A DNA stretch of 36,237 bases from Actinomycetota bacterium. Lineage in GTDB: Bacteria > Actinomycetota > UBA4738 > HRBIN12. The stretch is taken from assembly GCA_005885035.1 (NCBI GenBank), contig VAXZ01000004.1:1-36237 (forward strand). The letters run 5' to 3'. The notes below the pieces were generated by a model that was not told where the DNA came from, did not search any database, and saw nothing but the letters and a program-made list of their open reading frames with translations. Each line of letters begins with the position of its first letter. Positions within the stretch are counted from its first letter, which is position 1. Shown here piece after piece: positions 21,236 through 31,283 of the stretch. Both the position numbers and the translations under genes were made by a program.

Positions 21236-23323
21236 GTGAAGTTCCGATGCGATCGAGATGCGTTGTCGGAGGCTTTGCAGACGGTTCAGCGTGGCGTGTC
21301 ATCGCGACCGGGGATCCCCGCTCTCACGGGTGTCCTGCTTGACGGCACGGCCGAGGGCAGACTGACGATGACGACCACCGACCTCGAGGTCTCGGCACGG
21401 CTCACGATCGACGTTCAGGTGAGCGAGCCGGGGGTCGCGCTGATTCCGGCTCGGCTCCTGGCCGACACGGTGAAATCGCTCTCGGATTCGCCGGTGGATG
21501 TGGAGACGGATCAGTCACAGGCGCGGATCAGGTGCGCGGCTTACGAGGGGTCGCTGCGGCTGCTCCCGGCCGAGGATTTCCCGGGACTGCAGGAGCCGGG
21601 AGGCACTCTGGTCGAAGCCGAGGCCGGCGCCTTCGCGGAGGCCGTGTCGCAGGTCGCGCGGGCGGCCAGCCGTGATGAGGCCAGACCGGTCCTCACGGGC
21701 GTTCTCGTCGAGGTGAGCCGGGAGGGCTGCGTGCTGGTGGCTACGGACTCGTATCGACTCGCCGTTCGCGACCTCGTTGCGAGCGCGGACGGAGAAGCGA
21801 AGGCGATCGTTCCGGAACGTGCGTTCTCCGAGGCCGGTCGCGCTGCGTCCGGTGACGAGAAGGGCAAGGTCGAGATACTCGTCGACGACGCGCAGGTGTC
21901 GTTCCGCGCTGGCGGGCTGACGCTCACGTCGCGGTTGATCGAAGGAGAGTTCCCGAACTACCGCCAGCTCCTCCCCGACACGCACGAGAGCAGGCTGACT
22001 GTGTCGCGGCAACAGCTGCTGGATGCGGTGCGGCGCGTCGGGCTCCTCGCCCGTGACACCACACCGGTTCGACTGGAGTTCAACGCGCTCGGCGTGAAAC
22101 TCTCGTCCAGCTCTCCGGATCTCGGCCAGGCGGTGGAGACCGTGGAAGCCCGGTACGAGGGAGACGATCTGACGGTGGCGTTCAATCCTCAATACCTGAT
22201 CGACGGACTCACCGCCGCGGTCGGTGAGTCTGTCCGTCTGGATGTGCTGCGGGACTACCGCAACCACGTCCATACACACGTCGACCTGGGAGACGACGGG
22301 GTCATCGTGGTGGCCGGACCCAACGGCGAAGGCAAGACCAACCTGCTGGAGGCGATGCACTTCCTGTATTCGCTCGGGAGTCCGCGCGTGAGCGCGAGCG
22401 ACCCGCTCGTGCGATACGGCGCGGACGCCGCGTACGTCCGGGGGGAATTCGAGACGCGCGACGGTCGAGTGCTCGTCGAGGTCGAGATCCTGCGGAAGGG
22501 CGCCAACCGGGTGCAGGTCGATCGCTCCACGGTCCGTCGGCGACGGGATCTGCGACGTGCGGTCCGCGTCGTGTTGTTCGGGCCGTTCGATCTGCCGATC
22601 GTCATCGGGGATCCGGCGCGGCGGCGCGGATTCATGGACGAGGTCGTCGTGCTGCTCCAACCGACGCGCGACACGTTGACCGGTACGTACGAGCGGGTGC
22701 TTCGACAGCGGAATCGCCTCTTGAAAGAGCACGAAGGCCGAGGAGCTCCTCCTGAGCTCGAGGCGTGGGACGAGCAGCTGATCCAGACCGGTGCGGCCGT
22801 TATCCGGGCGCGCGCCGAGTCGGTCGATGCGATCGCCCCGCCGGCGTCGCAAGCGTTCTCGGCGGTGTCCGGCTACGACCTGATGGTCCGTTACGCGCCG
22901 AACGTCTCGCCCGCCGATGTGGAAGCGGGGTTCCGGCACCGGCTCGATGAGCGACGGTCCGACGAGCTGCAACGTCGGACGTCGCTCGTCGGACCACACC
23001 GCGACGACCTCGAGCTCGGGGTGCGCGACCTGGGCGCGCGGAGCTTCGCGTCCCATGGTGAGACCTGGGTCGCGGCGCTCGCCCTGCGCCTCGGACTCGC
23101 CACCGCGGTCGAAGCCGCGATCGGCGAACCCCCGGTCCTGCTCGTGGATGATCCGTACAGCGCGCTCGATCCGGCGCGTCGGGACCGGATCGCATCGATC
23201 CTCGCCGCGCGACCGGGTCAGGTCGTGATCAGCGTGGCCGACGAAGCCGACGTGCCCGCGCAAGCGACGGCCATCTTGGACGTGCGCGCAGGCAGCGTCG
23301 CCGCGCGACACGAGGCCGCCTGA
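21236..23323 (+). CDS. dnaN/recF: dnaN-recF joined ORF (sliding clamp fused to RecF, with loss at the junction)
   Basis: One 695-codon ORF. From GTG 21236 (AGGGGG 8-9 nt upstream) about 338 residues are DNA polymerase III beta clamp: KFRCDRDALSEALQTV, ATDSYRLAVRD, EGEFPNYRQLLP and FNPQYLIDGL. The clamp stops at SVRLDVL; the last 25-30 residues, including the usual MP(M/V)RL end, are missing. It continues in frame at about 22250 as RecF: DYRNHVHTHVDLGDDGVIVVAGPNGEGKTNLLEAM (in two motifs), FMDEVV, SLVGPHRDDLE, Walker B LLVDDPYSALD. RecF lacks its first strand (about 9 residues). A deletion between short similar sequences (TGCTGCGG) is likely; a true fusion would lose the clamp's partner pocket. 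Confidence 0.9.
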   Translation: MKFRCDRDALSEALQTVQRGVSSRPGIPALTGVLLDGTAEGRLTMTTTDLEVSARLTIDVQVSEPGVALIPARLLADTVKSLSDSPVDVETDQSQARIRCAAYEGSLRLLPAEDFPGLQEPGGTLVEAEAGAFAEAVSQVARAASRDEARPVLTGVLVEVSREGCVLVATDSYRLAVRDLVASADGEAKAIVPERAFSEAGRAASGDEKGKVEILVDDAQVSFRAGGLTLTSRLIEGEFPNYRQLLPDTHESRLTVSRQQLLDAVRRVGLLARDTTPVRLEFNALGVKLSSSSPDLGQAVETVEARYEGDDLTVAFNPQYLIDGLTAAVGESVRLDVLRDYRNHVHTHVDLGDDGVIVVAGPNGEGKTNLLEAMHFLYSLGSPRVSASDPLVRYGADAAYVRGEFETRDGRVLVEVEILRKGANRVQVDRSTVRRRRDLRRAVRVVLFGPFDLPIVIGDPARRRGFMDEVVVLLQPTRDTLTGTYERVLRQRNRLLKEHEGRGAPPELEAWDEQLIQTGAAVIRARAESVDAIAPPASQAFSAVSGYDLMVRYAPNVSPADVEAGFRHRLDERRSDELQRRTSLVGPHRDDLELGVRDLGARSFASHGETWVAALALRLGLATAVEAAIGEPPVLLVDDPYSALDPARRDRIASILAARPGQVVISVADEADVPAQATAILDVRAGSVAARHEAA

Positions 23324-23694
23324 TGCCGCACTCGAAGGGGTTCGGGCGACGCGCCGATCGGCGCACCGGGGATGCGGTACCGATCGGCGACGTCGTCGAC
23401 GCGTTGCTGCGAGAAGACGTCTTCAGCCGCGGCATCCCGATCGCGACCCTCGCGCGGCGGTGGCCGGAACTGGTGGGGGAGCGGCTCGCGCGAGCAACGA
23501 AACCCGCGTCCCTTGAGGGCGGGATCTTGGTGATCCGAGCCTCCGACGGGCCCTGGGGAGCCCAGGTGAAATACCTCGCGGAACAGATCCGGGATCGGGC
23601 CGATGCGACGCTCGGGAGGGGGTCGGTGACGGCCGTCCGGATCGTCGTCGGCTCGGGAGCCTGGGAAGAGCGAAACCGCAGGTCACAGGGCTGA
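23323..23694 (+). CDS. dciA: DciA (DUF721) family protein, probable helicase loader
   Basis: 123 residues. DUF721 proteins (DciA) load or operate the replicative helicase DnaB in bacteria lacking DnaC/DnaI. Features: PIGDVVDALLREDVFSRG, the conserved ARRWPELVGERLARATKPASLEGGILVIRASDGPWGAQVKYL core with the Trp residues, and a basic N-terminus. Overlaps the recF stop by one base (TGATG). Placement between recF and gyrB is the usual actinobacterial one. Confidence 0.88.
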   Translation: MPHSKGFGRRADRRTGDAVPIGDVVDALLREDVFSRGIPIATLARRWPELVGERLARATKPASLEGGILVIRASDGPWGAQVKYLAEQIRDRADATLGRGSVTAVRIVVGSGAWEERNRRSQG

Positions 23695-23735
23695 TTTCGG
23701 CCCAGGAGATACGGTCAAACGACACGCCCATCCGG

Positions 23736-25775
<2,040 letters not shown>

Positions 25776-25795
25776 GAGGCAACCGAGGAGCGCCC

Positions 25796-28246
25796 GTGTC
25801 CCAGGAAGGCCTGTTCGCAGGGAACGTCGAACCGGTCCAGCTCGAGGAGGAGATCCAGCGCTCCTACCTCGACTACGCGATGTCGGTCATCGTCAGCCGA
25901 GCGCTCCCCGAGGTGCGTGACGGTCTGAAGCCCGTGCACCGCCGGATGCTCTGGTCGATGCTCGAGGGGGGCCTCCGGCCTGATCGGCCGCACCGGAAGT
26001 CCGCGTGGGCGGTCGGGGAGGTCGTGAAGAAGTACCACCCTCATGCACTCGAAGCCGTGTACGACGCCCTCGTGCGGTTGGCGCAAGATTGGTCGCTGCG
26101 CCATCCGCTGATCGACCCGCACGGCAACTTCGGTTCCGTCGACGGCGACCCACCGGCCGCCATGCGATACACCGAGGCTCGGCTCGCGCCGATCGCGCTC
26201 GAGCTCCTTCGCGACATCGACGCGGAGACGGTCGACTTCGTTCCGAACTACGACGGGTACGAGCAACAGCCCGTCGTGCTTCCGTCCCGGTTCCCGAACC
26301 TGCTGGTGAACGGATCCGGGGGCATCGCGGTCGGGATGGCCACGAACATCCCACCGCACAACCTGGCCGAGGTGATCGATGCGGTGATCCACTTCATCGA
26401 CAACCCCGAGGCGACGGTTGCGGAGCTCCGGAAGTTCGTCAAGGGGCCCGACTTCCCGACCGGCGGCATGGTGCTCGGCAAGGACGGCATCCGCGATTCC
26501 TACGAGACGGGCCGGGGATCCATCAAGGTCCGAGGCGTCTGTTCCATCGAGGAGGGGAGCGCCGGCCGTTCCCGGATCGTGATCAGCGAGCTGCCGTACC
26601 AGGTGAACAAGGCGCGGCTCGCGGAGAAGATCGCGGACCTCGTGAAGTCGGGACGGATCAAGGACATCGCCGACGTCCAGGATCACTCCAGCGGTCGCGA
26701 GGGCATGCGGCTCGTGATCGACCTGAAGCGCTCCGCCAATCCACACGTCATCTTGAACCAGCTCTACAAGCACACGCAGCTGCAGGACAACTTCGGCGTG
26801 ATCATGCTCGCGCTCGTCGACGGTGTGCCGCGCACGCTGAACCTCGCCGAGATGATCGGGTACTACGTCGACCACCAGATCGACGTCGTCACGCGCAGGA
26901 CCCGCTACGAGAAGCGGAAGGCCGAAGAGCGCGACCACATCGTGCAGGGCCTGCTGATCGCCCTCGACCACCTGGACGAGGTGATCAAGATCATCCGAGG
27001 GTCCCAGGACTCCGAGGAAGCCCGCACCAAGCTGATGCAGAAGTTCAAGCTGAGCGAGGTCCAGACGAACCACATCCTGGACATGCCCCTCCGGCGGCTC
27101 ACCCGGCTCGCGCGTGCCGAGCTCGAGCAGGAGCACAAGGACCTGCTCGCCCGGATCAAGTACCTGGACTCCCTGCTGAAGAGCCCAAAGAAGCTGCGCG
27201 GCGTGATCAAGGACGAGCTCGCGGAGATCAAGAAGAAGTACGGGGACGCTCGCAGGACCCAGCTCAAGGCCGACGAGGGCGAGTTCGACGTCCAGGATCT
27301 GATCGCCGAAGAGGACGTCGTCATCACGGTCAGCCGTGCCGGTTACGTGAAGCGTCAGCCGATCGACGCGTTCAAGCGCCAGGGGCGAGGGGGCAGGGGG
27401 ATCAAGGGCGCCACCCTGAAAGAGGAGGACGTGATCACCGACGTCTTCACGACGACCACGCACAACTGGCTCCTGTTCTTCTCGACGAGAGGCAAGGTGT
27501 ACCGGGTCAAGGTCCATGAGGTGCCCGATTCGTCACGGATCGCTCGCGGTCTTTACGCGGCCAATCTCCCCGGTGTGTCGGTGAACGCCGACGAGAAGGT
27601 GAGCGCGGTGCTGGACCTCAAGGAGTACGCGGAGGGCCGGTTCCTCCTGTTCGCGACCAAGCACGGCATGGTCAAGAAGACGGCGCTCCCGGAGTACGCG
27701 TCGGCTCGAACGGGGCTCGCGGCGATCAACCTGAAAACGGGGGACGAGCTGGTCGACGTACGGCTGACGGACGGCAAGGACGACGTGTTCCTGATCTCCC
27801 GGCGCGGCCAAGCCATCCGGTTCAAGGAAGCGCTTGTCCGTCCGATGGGGCGGGCGACGGCGGGCGTGATCGGGATGCGGCTCGCAGAGGGCGACGAGGT
27901 CATCTCTCTCGCCCTCGCCTCCGACGGCGAAGAGATGATCAGCGTGTCCCAGAAGGGGTACGGGAAGCGCTCGCGGCTCGCTGACTATCCGACCAAGGGT
28001 CGCGGCGGCAAGGGCGTGATCGGCCATCAGATCACCCGGAAGACCGGCGAGCTCGCGGGTGCGTTCATCGGCTCGAAGGATCAAGACCTGCTCACGATCT
28101 CGTCCTCCGGCAAGGTCCAGCGGGTCGGCGCGGCGGACATCCGCAGGGTCGGGCGGTCGAGCCAAGGTGTCCGAACGATGCGGGTTGACGACGGCGAGAA
28201 CGTCGCCGCGATCGCCCCCGTCATCATCCAGATGGACGAGGAGTAG
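25796..28246 (+). CDS. gyrA: DNA gyrase subunit A
   Basis: 816 residues, cleavage-rejoining and wrapping subunit. Winged-helix domain with the active-site Tyr125 (AAMRYTEARL), tower, coiled coil (LEQEHKDLLARIKYLDSLL) and six-bladed C-terminal domain with the GyrA box RQGRGGRGIKG (canonical QRRGGRG; second position Gly). The quinolone-resistance region is odd: usual YHPHGDSAVYD reads YHPHALEAVYD (E. coli Gly81, Asp82, Ser83 replaced by Ala, Leu, Glu), KSAR reads KSAW, and DGxGNFGS reads DPHGNFGS. The rest is intact and in frame, so this is not an error at one base. GTG 25796. Confidence 0.97.
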   Translation: MSQEGLFAGNVEPVQLEEEIQRSYLDYAMSVIVSRALPEVRDGLKPVHRRMLWSMLEGGLRPDRPHRKSAWAVGEVVKKYHPHALEAVYDALVRLAQDWSLRHPLIDPHGNFGSVDGDPPAAMRYTEARLAPIALELLRDIDAETVDFVPNYDGYEQQPVVLPSRFPNLLVNGSGGIAVGMATNIPPHNLAEVIDAVIHFIDNPEATVAELRKFVKGPDFPTGGMVLGKDGIRDSYETGRGSIKVRGVCSIEEGSAGRSRIVISELPYQVNKARLAEKIADLVKSGRIKDIADVQDHSSGREGMRLVIDLKRSANPHVILNQLYKHTQLQDNFGVIMLALVDGVPRTLNLAEMIGYYVDHQIDVVTRRTRYEKRKAEERDHIVQGLLIALDHLDEVIKIIRGSQDSEEARTKLMQKFKLSEVQTNHILDMPLRRLTRLARAELEQEHKDLLARIKYLDSLLKSPKKLRGVIKDELAEIKKKYGDARRTQLKADEGEFDVQDLIAEEDVVITVSRAGYVKRQPIDAFKRQGRGGRGIKGATLKEEDVITDVFTTTTHNWLLFFSTRGKVYRVKVHEVPDSSRIARGLYAANLPGVSVNADEKVSAVLDLKEYAEGRFLLFATKHGMVKKTALPEYASARTGLAAINLKTGDELVDVRLTDGKDDVFLISRRGQAIRFKEALVRPMGRATAGVIGMRLAEGDEVISLALASDGEEMISVSQKGYGKRSRLADYPTKGRGGKGVIGHQITRKTGELAGAFIGSKDQDLLTISSSGKVQRVGAADIRRVGRSSQGVRTMRVDDGENVAAIAPVIIQMDEE

Positions 28247-28250
28247 CGGA

Positions 28251-29335
28251 CTAGCTGGGCAGCGCCACCTTCCTGAACTCGCGCCACAGGATCAGGTCGT
28301 AGGCGGATTTCAGGGTCCCCGCCACCACCCAGGGAGCCCCGAGGGCGACGGAGTGCATCAGCGCCGTGCCGACCAGGGGACCGAACGGACGGGCGACGTA
28401 GCGCGCCGTATTGGTCGTCGCCGCAGCCGCCGTCCGCTCGTCCGGGTCCACCATCGCGGCGATGTACGCCTGCCGGGTCGGTACATCCATCTGCGAGAGC
28501 GCGAAGCGGAGCAGCAGGACCGTGATCGCGAGTGGCAACGTCGGCATCAGCGGAACCAGGATCAGCAGGATGTTCGACGGGAGGTGCGTGAACACCATCG
28601 TGTTCAGCAATCCGAACCGTGCGCCGACGCGGGTCGCCACGATGGACGAAGCGGCCTGCAGGAGGCCCGCTGCGAAGATCACCGCCGACATGAGCTCTGT
28701 TCGCGCGACCGGTGCAACCGGCCGCGCGAGCGAACCTCTACCTCCATCATGCCGCTCAAGCGCATCGCCAGCCACACGCATGCGATCGCGCCGATCGGGA
28801 ACAGCAGGAACCACCGGCGATCGGCGGGCGCGCCGGCCCAGACATGGCGCAGGAACGCCGGTCCACCGGCCGCCAACGCGCCGAGCGCGCCGGTGAGGAA
28901 GGCGATCGCGTTGTACCGGCCGAACACGCGAAGACGTGACGGTGCGGGCGCTTGCCCGATCATCGCCTGTTCAAGCGTCGTGAGGGGACCGTTCTCGTTC
29001 GCGTCGGTCGACATCGTGCCGAAGAGCGCGAGGACGACGAGGACCCAGACGCGGTCGGTCAGGGCGTAGCCCAGACCGACGATGCCGACGGTCACCAGCA
29101 GGCCCGCGTACGATCGTCGGCGACCGATGCGGTCGCCGACGATGCCGACGGCGATCGCAGACAACGCCATACCCGTGAGGATCGCAGCGCCGAGCAGTCC
29201 AACCTCGAGGTCGCTGGCGCCGTTGTGTGCCAGCACCGAGCCCAAGATCACGGCTCCGAAACCGTAGAGGAACGCGCGGACGGCCTGGATCCACAGGATG
29301 ATCCGGAGGTCGCTCTCGACGTTCACGGTCGACAC
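28251..29335 (-). pseudogene. MFS transporter, internally deleted and frameshifted as written
   Basis: Major facilitator superfamily protein in two frames. The first part (GTG 29335, about 200 residues: six hydrophobic segments, with FLYGFGAVILGSVLAHNGASDLEVGLLG and GDRIGRRRS motif A) ends after MMEVEVRSR. The second, from LMSAVIFAAGLLQAASSIVATRVGARFGLLNT to the TAG at 28251, lies in another frame and has segments 8-12. Segment 7 and its loops (about 35 residues) are missing at the junction, which coincides with an imperfect inverted repeat at 28697-28733. Similar to bacterial MFS drug/sugar-type permeases; substrate unknown. Encoded 13 nt after the 104-aa membrane protein on the same strand. 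Confidence 0.8.
28697..28733. repeat. imperfect inverted repeat at the MFS junction
   Basis: GTTCG-CGCG-ACCGGT pairs with ACCGGCCGCGCGAGCGAAC (gapped arms of 15-19 bp) around GCA. It marks the place where transmembrane segment 7 of the MFS protein is lost. Confidence 0.65.
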
Positions 29336-29348
29336 GGACCGGACCTCC

Positions 29349-29663
29349 TCACAGCGCCACGCCGACCAACGTCCAGAACCACAGTACGGCGGCCGTCATG
29401 CCGACCCAGAAGCCCAGGATCGCGCCCGCGATCGCGCGCGCCCTGAGCGCCGTGCCGGCGCTCAGGGCGCGCCTGGCCCGTGCCCCTCCTACGATCGAGA
29501 CGATCGCCACCGCGCCGAGCCCGGCCAGATAGACACCGGCGCGCAGTCGGTGAGGCGCCAATGCGACGAGCACGATCATCAGGGGGATCGCCCCGAGACC
29601 GATCAAGGCCAAGATGAGCCCTCGACGAGCGTCGTCGTCGGGAGCGGGGGTCGACGTGACCAC
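29349..29663 (-). CDS. small membrane protein, three segments (DUF4190-like)
   Basis: 104 residues. Acidic start (VTSTPAPDDDARRG), then three to four hydrophobic stretches: LILALIGLGAIPLMIVLVAL, GVYLAGLGAVAIVSIVGGA and AIAGAILGFWVGMTAAVLWFWTLV, with ARARRAL in between. The layout resembles DUF4190 proteins but the match is not clear. GTG 29663. Encoded just upstream of the MFS gene (13 nt), so likely an operon. Its middle holds a 16-bp perfect hairpin. Confidence 0.65.
   Translation of the reverse strand: MVTSTPAPDDDARRGLILALIGLGAIPLMIVLVALAPHRLRAGVYLAGLGAVAIVSIVGGARARRALSAGTALRARAIAGAILGFWVGMTAAVLWFWTLVGVAL
29436..29472. repeat. perfect 16-bp hairpin inside the 104-aa membrane protein gene
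   Basis: Arms 29436-29451 and 29457-29472, loop GTGCC. A second inverted repeat (GATCGCG at 29418-29424, complement at 29427-29433) is directly beside it. Confidence 0.88.
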
Positions 29664-29721
29664 GGCCGCATCATCGCAGGGCGTATCCCCCTGGTGCCGT
29701 TGGTCCGGGGAACAGCCGAGC

Positions 29722-30129
29722 TCAGGCGGACTTGAGGTTGCGGATCGCGACCATGCTCCTGATCTTCGTTCGCGCCTGGCCGTAGGTCAGTCCGGTATCG
29801 GCCTCCGTTCCGACGATCTGACTCAGGAAGAACAACGTTCGTGCCTGCGAGTCCGTCATGGGCTCGTCGAGGAAGCTCTCGACCACGATCGCCGACTCGC
29901 CGTCGGTGAGTGACGGATCGAAGGTTTCCTCGAATTCCTCACATAGGAATCTGAGGTAGCTCGCCTGGCTGAGACTCATCGGGCCGCGACGATCTTCCGG
30001 GTCGCGCTCGTCGTCCCACGCGTTGAGACTCCACGCGGTACGGGGGTCCGCCCCGCTCCGCTCGATCCGGCACAAGAAGCACCAGGCCGGCTCCATGCCA
30101 TGCAGGCAGCCTTCCATAGGGGTGTGCAT
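29722..30129 (-). CDS. zinc-motif protein with two DUF3072-like repeats
   Basis: 135 residues, unknown function. The N-terminus has a possible zinc-binding site: Cys8 and His10 (GCLHGMEPAWCFLC), then WCFLC, a CxH...CxxC pattern. After a short charged linker two similar 38-residue modules follow: PMSLSQASYLRFLCEEF... and PMTDSQARTLFFLSQIV..., sharing PM-xx-SQA-xx-L-x-FL and LT-x-G-x-A. Each resembles the DUF3072 domain, which is normally single. Start at ATG 30129; a GTG six bases upstream is possible. Divergent from the 87-aa membrane gene. Function not inferable, but the repeat pairing suggests duplication of a binding module. Confidence 0.6.
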   Translation of the reverse strand: MHTPMEGCLHGMEPAWCFLCRIERSGADPRTAWSLNAWDDERDPEDRRGPMSLSQASYLRFLCEEFEETFDPSLTDGESAIVVESFLDEPMTDSQARTLFFLSQIVGTEADTGLTYGQARTKIRSMVAIRNLKSA

Positions 30130-30161
30130 CGGCACGCGTCCGCGGCTGCTTGACCTGGTCG

Positions 30162-30167
30162 TATCCT
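30162..30167 (+). promoter_or_regulatory. leaderless -10 element
   Basis: TATCCT, 7 nt before the ATG at 30175. The best sequence match to a -10 among the leaderless starts of the window. Confidence 0.55.
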
Positions 30168-30174
30168 CGCGACC

Positions 30175-30438
30175 ATGGACCCTGTGGGTGGCTGGACGAC
30201 CCTCCTGGCGGCCCTTGCCGTGCTGGTGTTGGCCGCGTTCCCGCTCCGGACACGGCTGCGTCCTGCCCTCGTGAACGCGATGATCGCTCTCGGGGGAGCC
30301 GGCATCGGAGTGGGCGGTCTGCTGTTCCTCCGGGACGTGGGGCCGGGCTCGTGGGTGGTCGCGCCTGCCCTGCTGGCGGTCGCCGCCGTTGCGCACGTGC
30401 GGTTCCTGTTCGCCGGGGAGGGGCCCTTCCGAACTTGA
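30175..30438 (+). CDS. small membrane protein, 87 aa
   Basis: Three hydrophobic segments (TLLAALAVLVLAAFPLR, ALVNAMIALGGAGIGVGGLLFL, VVAPALLAVAAVAHVRFLFAG) with basic loops and a short acidic end. No family recognised. The start is fixed by a TATCCT -10 at leaderless distance. It stands between the DUF3072 gene and the DUF3566 gene, in a region with no known operon. Confidence 0.6.
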   Translation: MDPVGGWTTLLAALAVLVLAAFPLRTRLRPALVNAMIALGGAGIGVGGLLFLRDVGPGSWVVAPALLAVAAVAHVRFLFAGEGPFRT

Positions 30439-30498
30439 TCCCAGGCTCCGGGTGCTTGCCCTCGGGTCGGCGTACCCTTACAACCTTCCCCTACGAGG

Positions 30499-30996
30499 AT
30501 GACCACCACGGCTGAAGATCCCTTCACACAGACGCCTACGCCTGATGCTCCCGTCATCGACGTGGAGTTGGGAGGCGCGGTCCGGCCACGCCGGGCTGAG
30601 CGTTCGCACGGCTACGGCGAACCCCGGCGGACCAAGGTCACCGTCAGGCGCTTCGGCCTGCTCTCGGTCTTCCGGTACTCCCTGCTGTTCTCGTTCTGCA
30701 TGATGCTCGTGATCTGGCTCGCGCTCCTGATCATCTTCTTGGTGCTGCAGGCGGCCGGCGTCATCGACACCGTGGCGCAGTGGATCGGCTGCCTGGTGAA
30801 GCCGGACCAGGGCACGTATCGATGTACGCCAGCGATCATCGACGGCGCGCGGATCTTCACCTGGCTGTTCTTCGCCGGGTGCGTGTTCGCGCTCGTGTGG
30901 ACCGCCCTGACGGTGTTCATCGCGCTTTTGTACAACCTGATCAGCGACATCGTCGGCGGCGTCGAGGTCACGCTCTCGGAGCGTCACCGGGGCTGA
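30499..30996 (+). CDS. DUF3566 family membrane protein
   Basis: 165 residues. The counterpart of Rv0007, which lies just after gyrA and before tRNA-Ile in mycobacteria. An acidic/Pro-rich start is followed by VRRFGLLSVFRYSLLFSFCMMLVIWLALLIIFLVLQAAGVID and a second long membrane segment, IFTWLFFAGCVFALVWTALTVFIALLYNLISDIVGGVEVTL, the conserved DUF3566 core. Function unknown; the family is suspected of a role in cell division or lipid A-type membrane processes without proof. ATG 30499. A hairpin (30966-30988) lies in its last codons. Confidence 0.88.
   Translation: MTTTAEDPFTQTPTPDAPVIDVELGGAVRPRRAERSHGYGEPRRTKVTVRRFGLLSVFRYSLLFSFCMMLVIWLALLIIFLVLQAAGVIDTVAQWIGCLVKPDQGTYRCTPAIIDGARIFTWLFFAGCVFALVWTALTVFIALLYNLISDIVGGVEVTLSERHRG
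30966..30988 (+). terminator. hairpin in the last codons of the DUF3566 gene
   Basis: 10-bp stem with one mismatch (30966-30975, 30979-30988), loop TCG, ending 8 nt before the stop. Confidence 0.45.
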
Positions 30997-31006
30997 CGGG
31001 ATCCGA

Positions 31007-31035
31007 TTGACGCGTTCCTGAAGCGTGGCTACCCT
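31007..31035 (+). promoter_or_regulatory. promoter of tRNA-Ile
   Basis: TTGACG (31007-31012), 17-nt spacer, TACCCT (31030-31035). Close to the consensus and about 38 nt before the tRNA 5' end. Confidence 0.75.
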
Positions 31036-31072
31036 CGATGAGGTCTCCGGGTTCCTCGATCTCGGACCGCAT

Positions 31073-31147
31073 GGGCCTGTAGCTCAGCTCGGTTAGAGCG
31101 CTTCCCTGATAAGGAAGAGGTCGATGGTTCAAGTCCATCCAGGCCCA
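31073..31147 (+). tRNA. ileT: tRNA-Ile (GAT)
   Basis: A 75-nt cloverleaf. Acceptor arm GGGCCTG/CAGGCCC (31073-31079, 31140-31146), D arm AGCTCAGCTCGG, anticodon stem CTTCC/GGAAG around CTGATAA with anticodon GAT, T arm GATGG/CCATC with TTCAAGT. The discriminator base is A at 31147 and CCA is not encoded. In many Actinobacteria tRNA-Ile is followed by tRNA-Ala; no tRNA-Ala is found here. Confidence 0.97.
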
Positions 31148-31283
31148 CTCCAGATGCGCAGGTCAGGGACTTGCGGGTTGCCCTGAGAGTGACACACGCG
31201 GTAGCCAACGCGGTGGTATCGGCGCATCCGTCGCCTCGCTCGCCCTGGTAGCGGAGCAGCTGCGAGGCGATCGCGTCTCGCCG

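Noticed and set aside
23351-23364. 14-bp palindrome GCGCCGATCGGCGC in dciA as an operator
   Set aside because: No loop, lies in coding sequence, and such GC palindromes occur often in this composition.
28059-29069. Plus-strand ORFs opposite the MFS gene
   Set aside because: Arg/His/Gln-rich shadows of the minus-strand transporter frames.
31163-31186. Terminator after tRNA-Ile (TCAGGG ... CCCTGA)
   Set aside because: Only 6 bp with a 12-nt loop; too weak to call.
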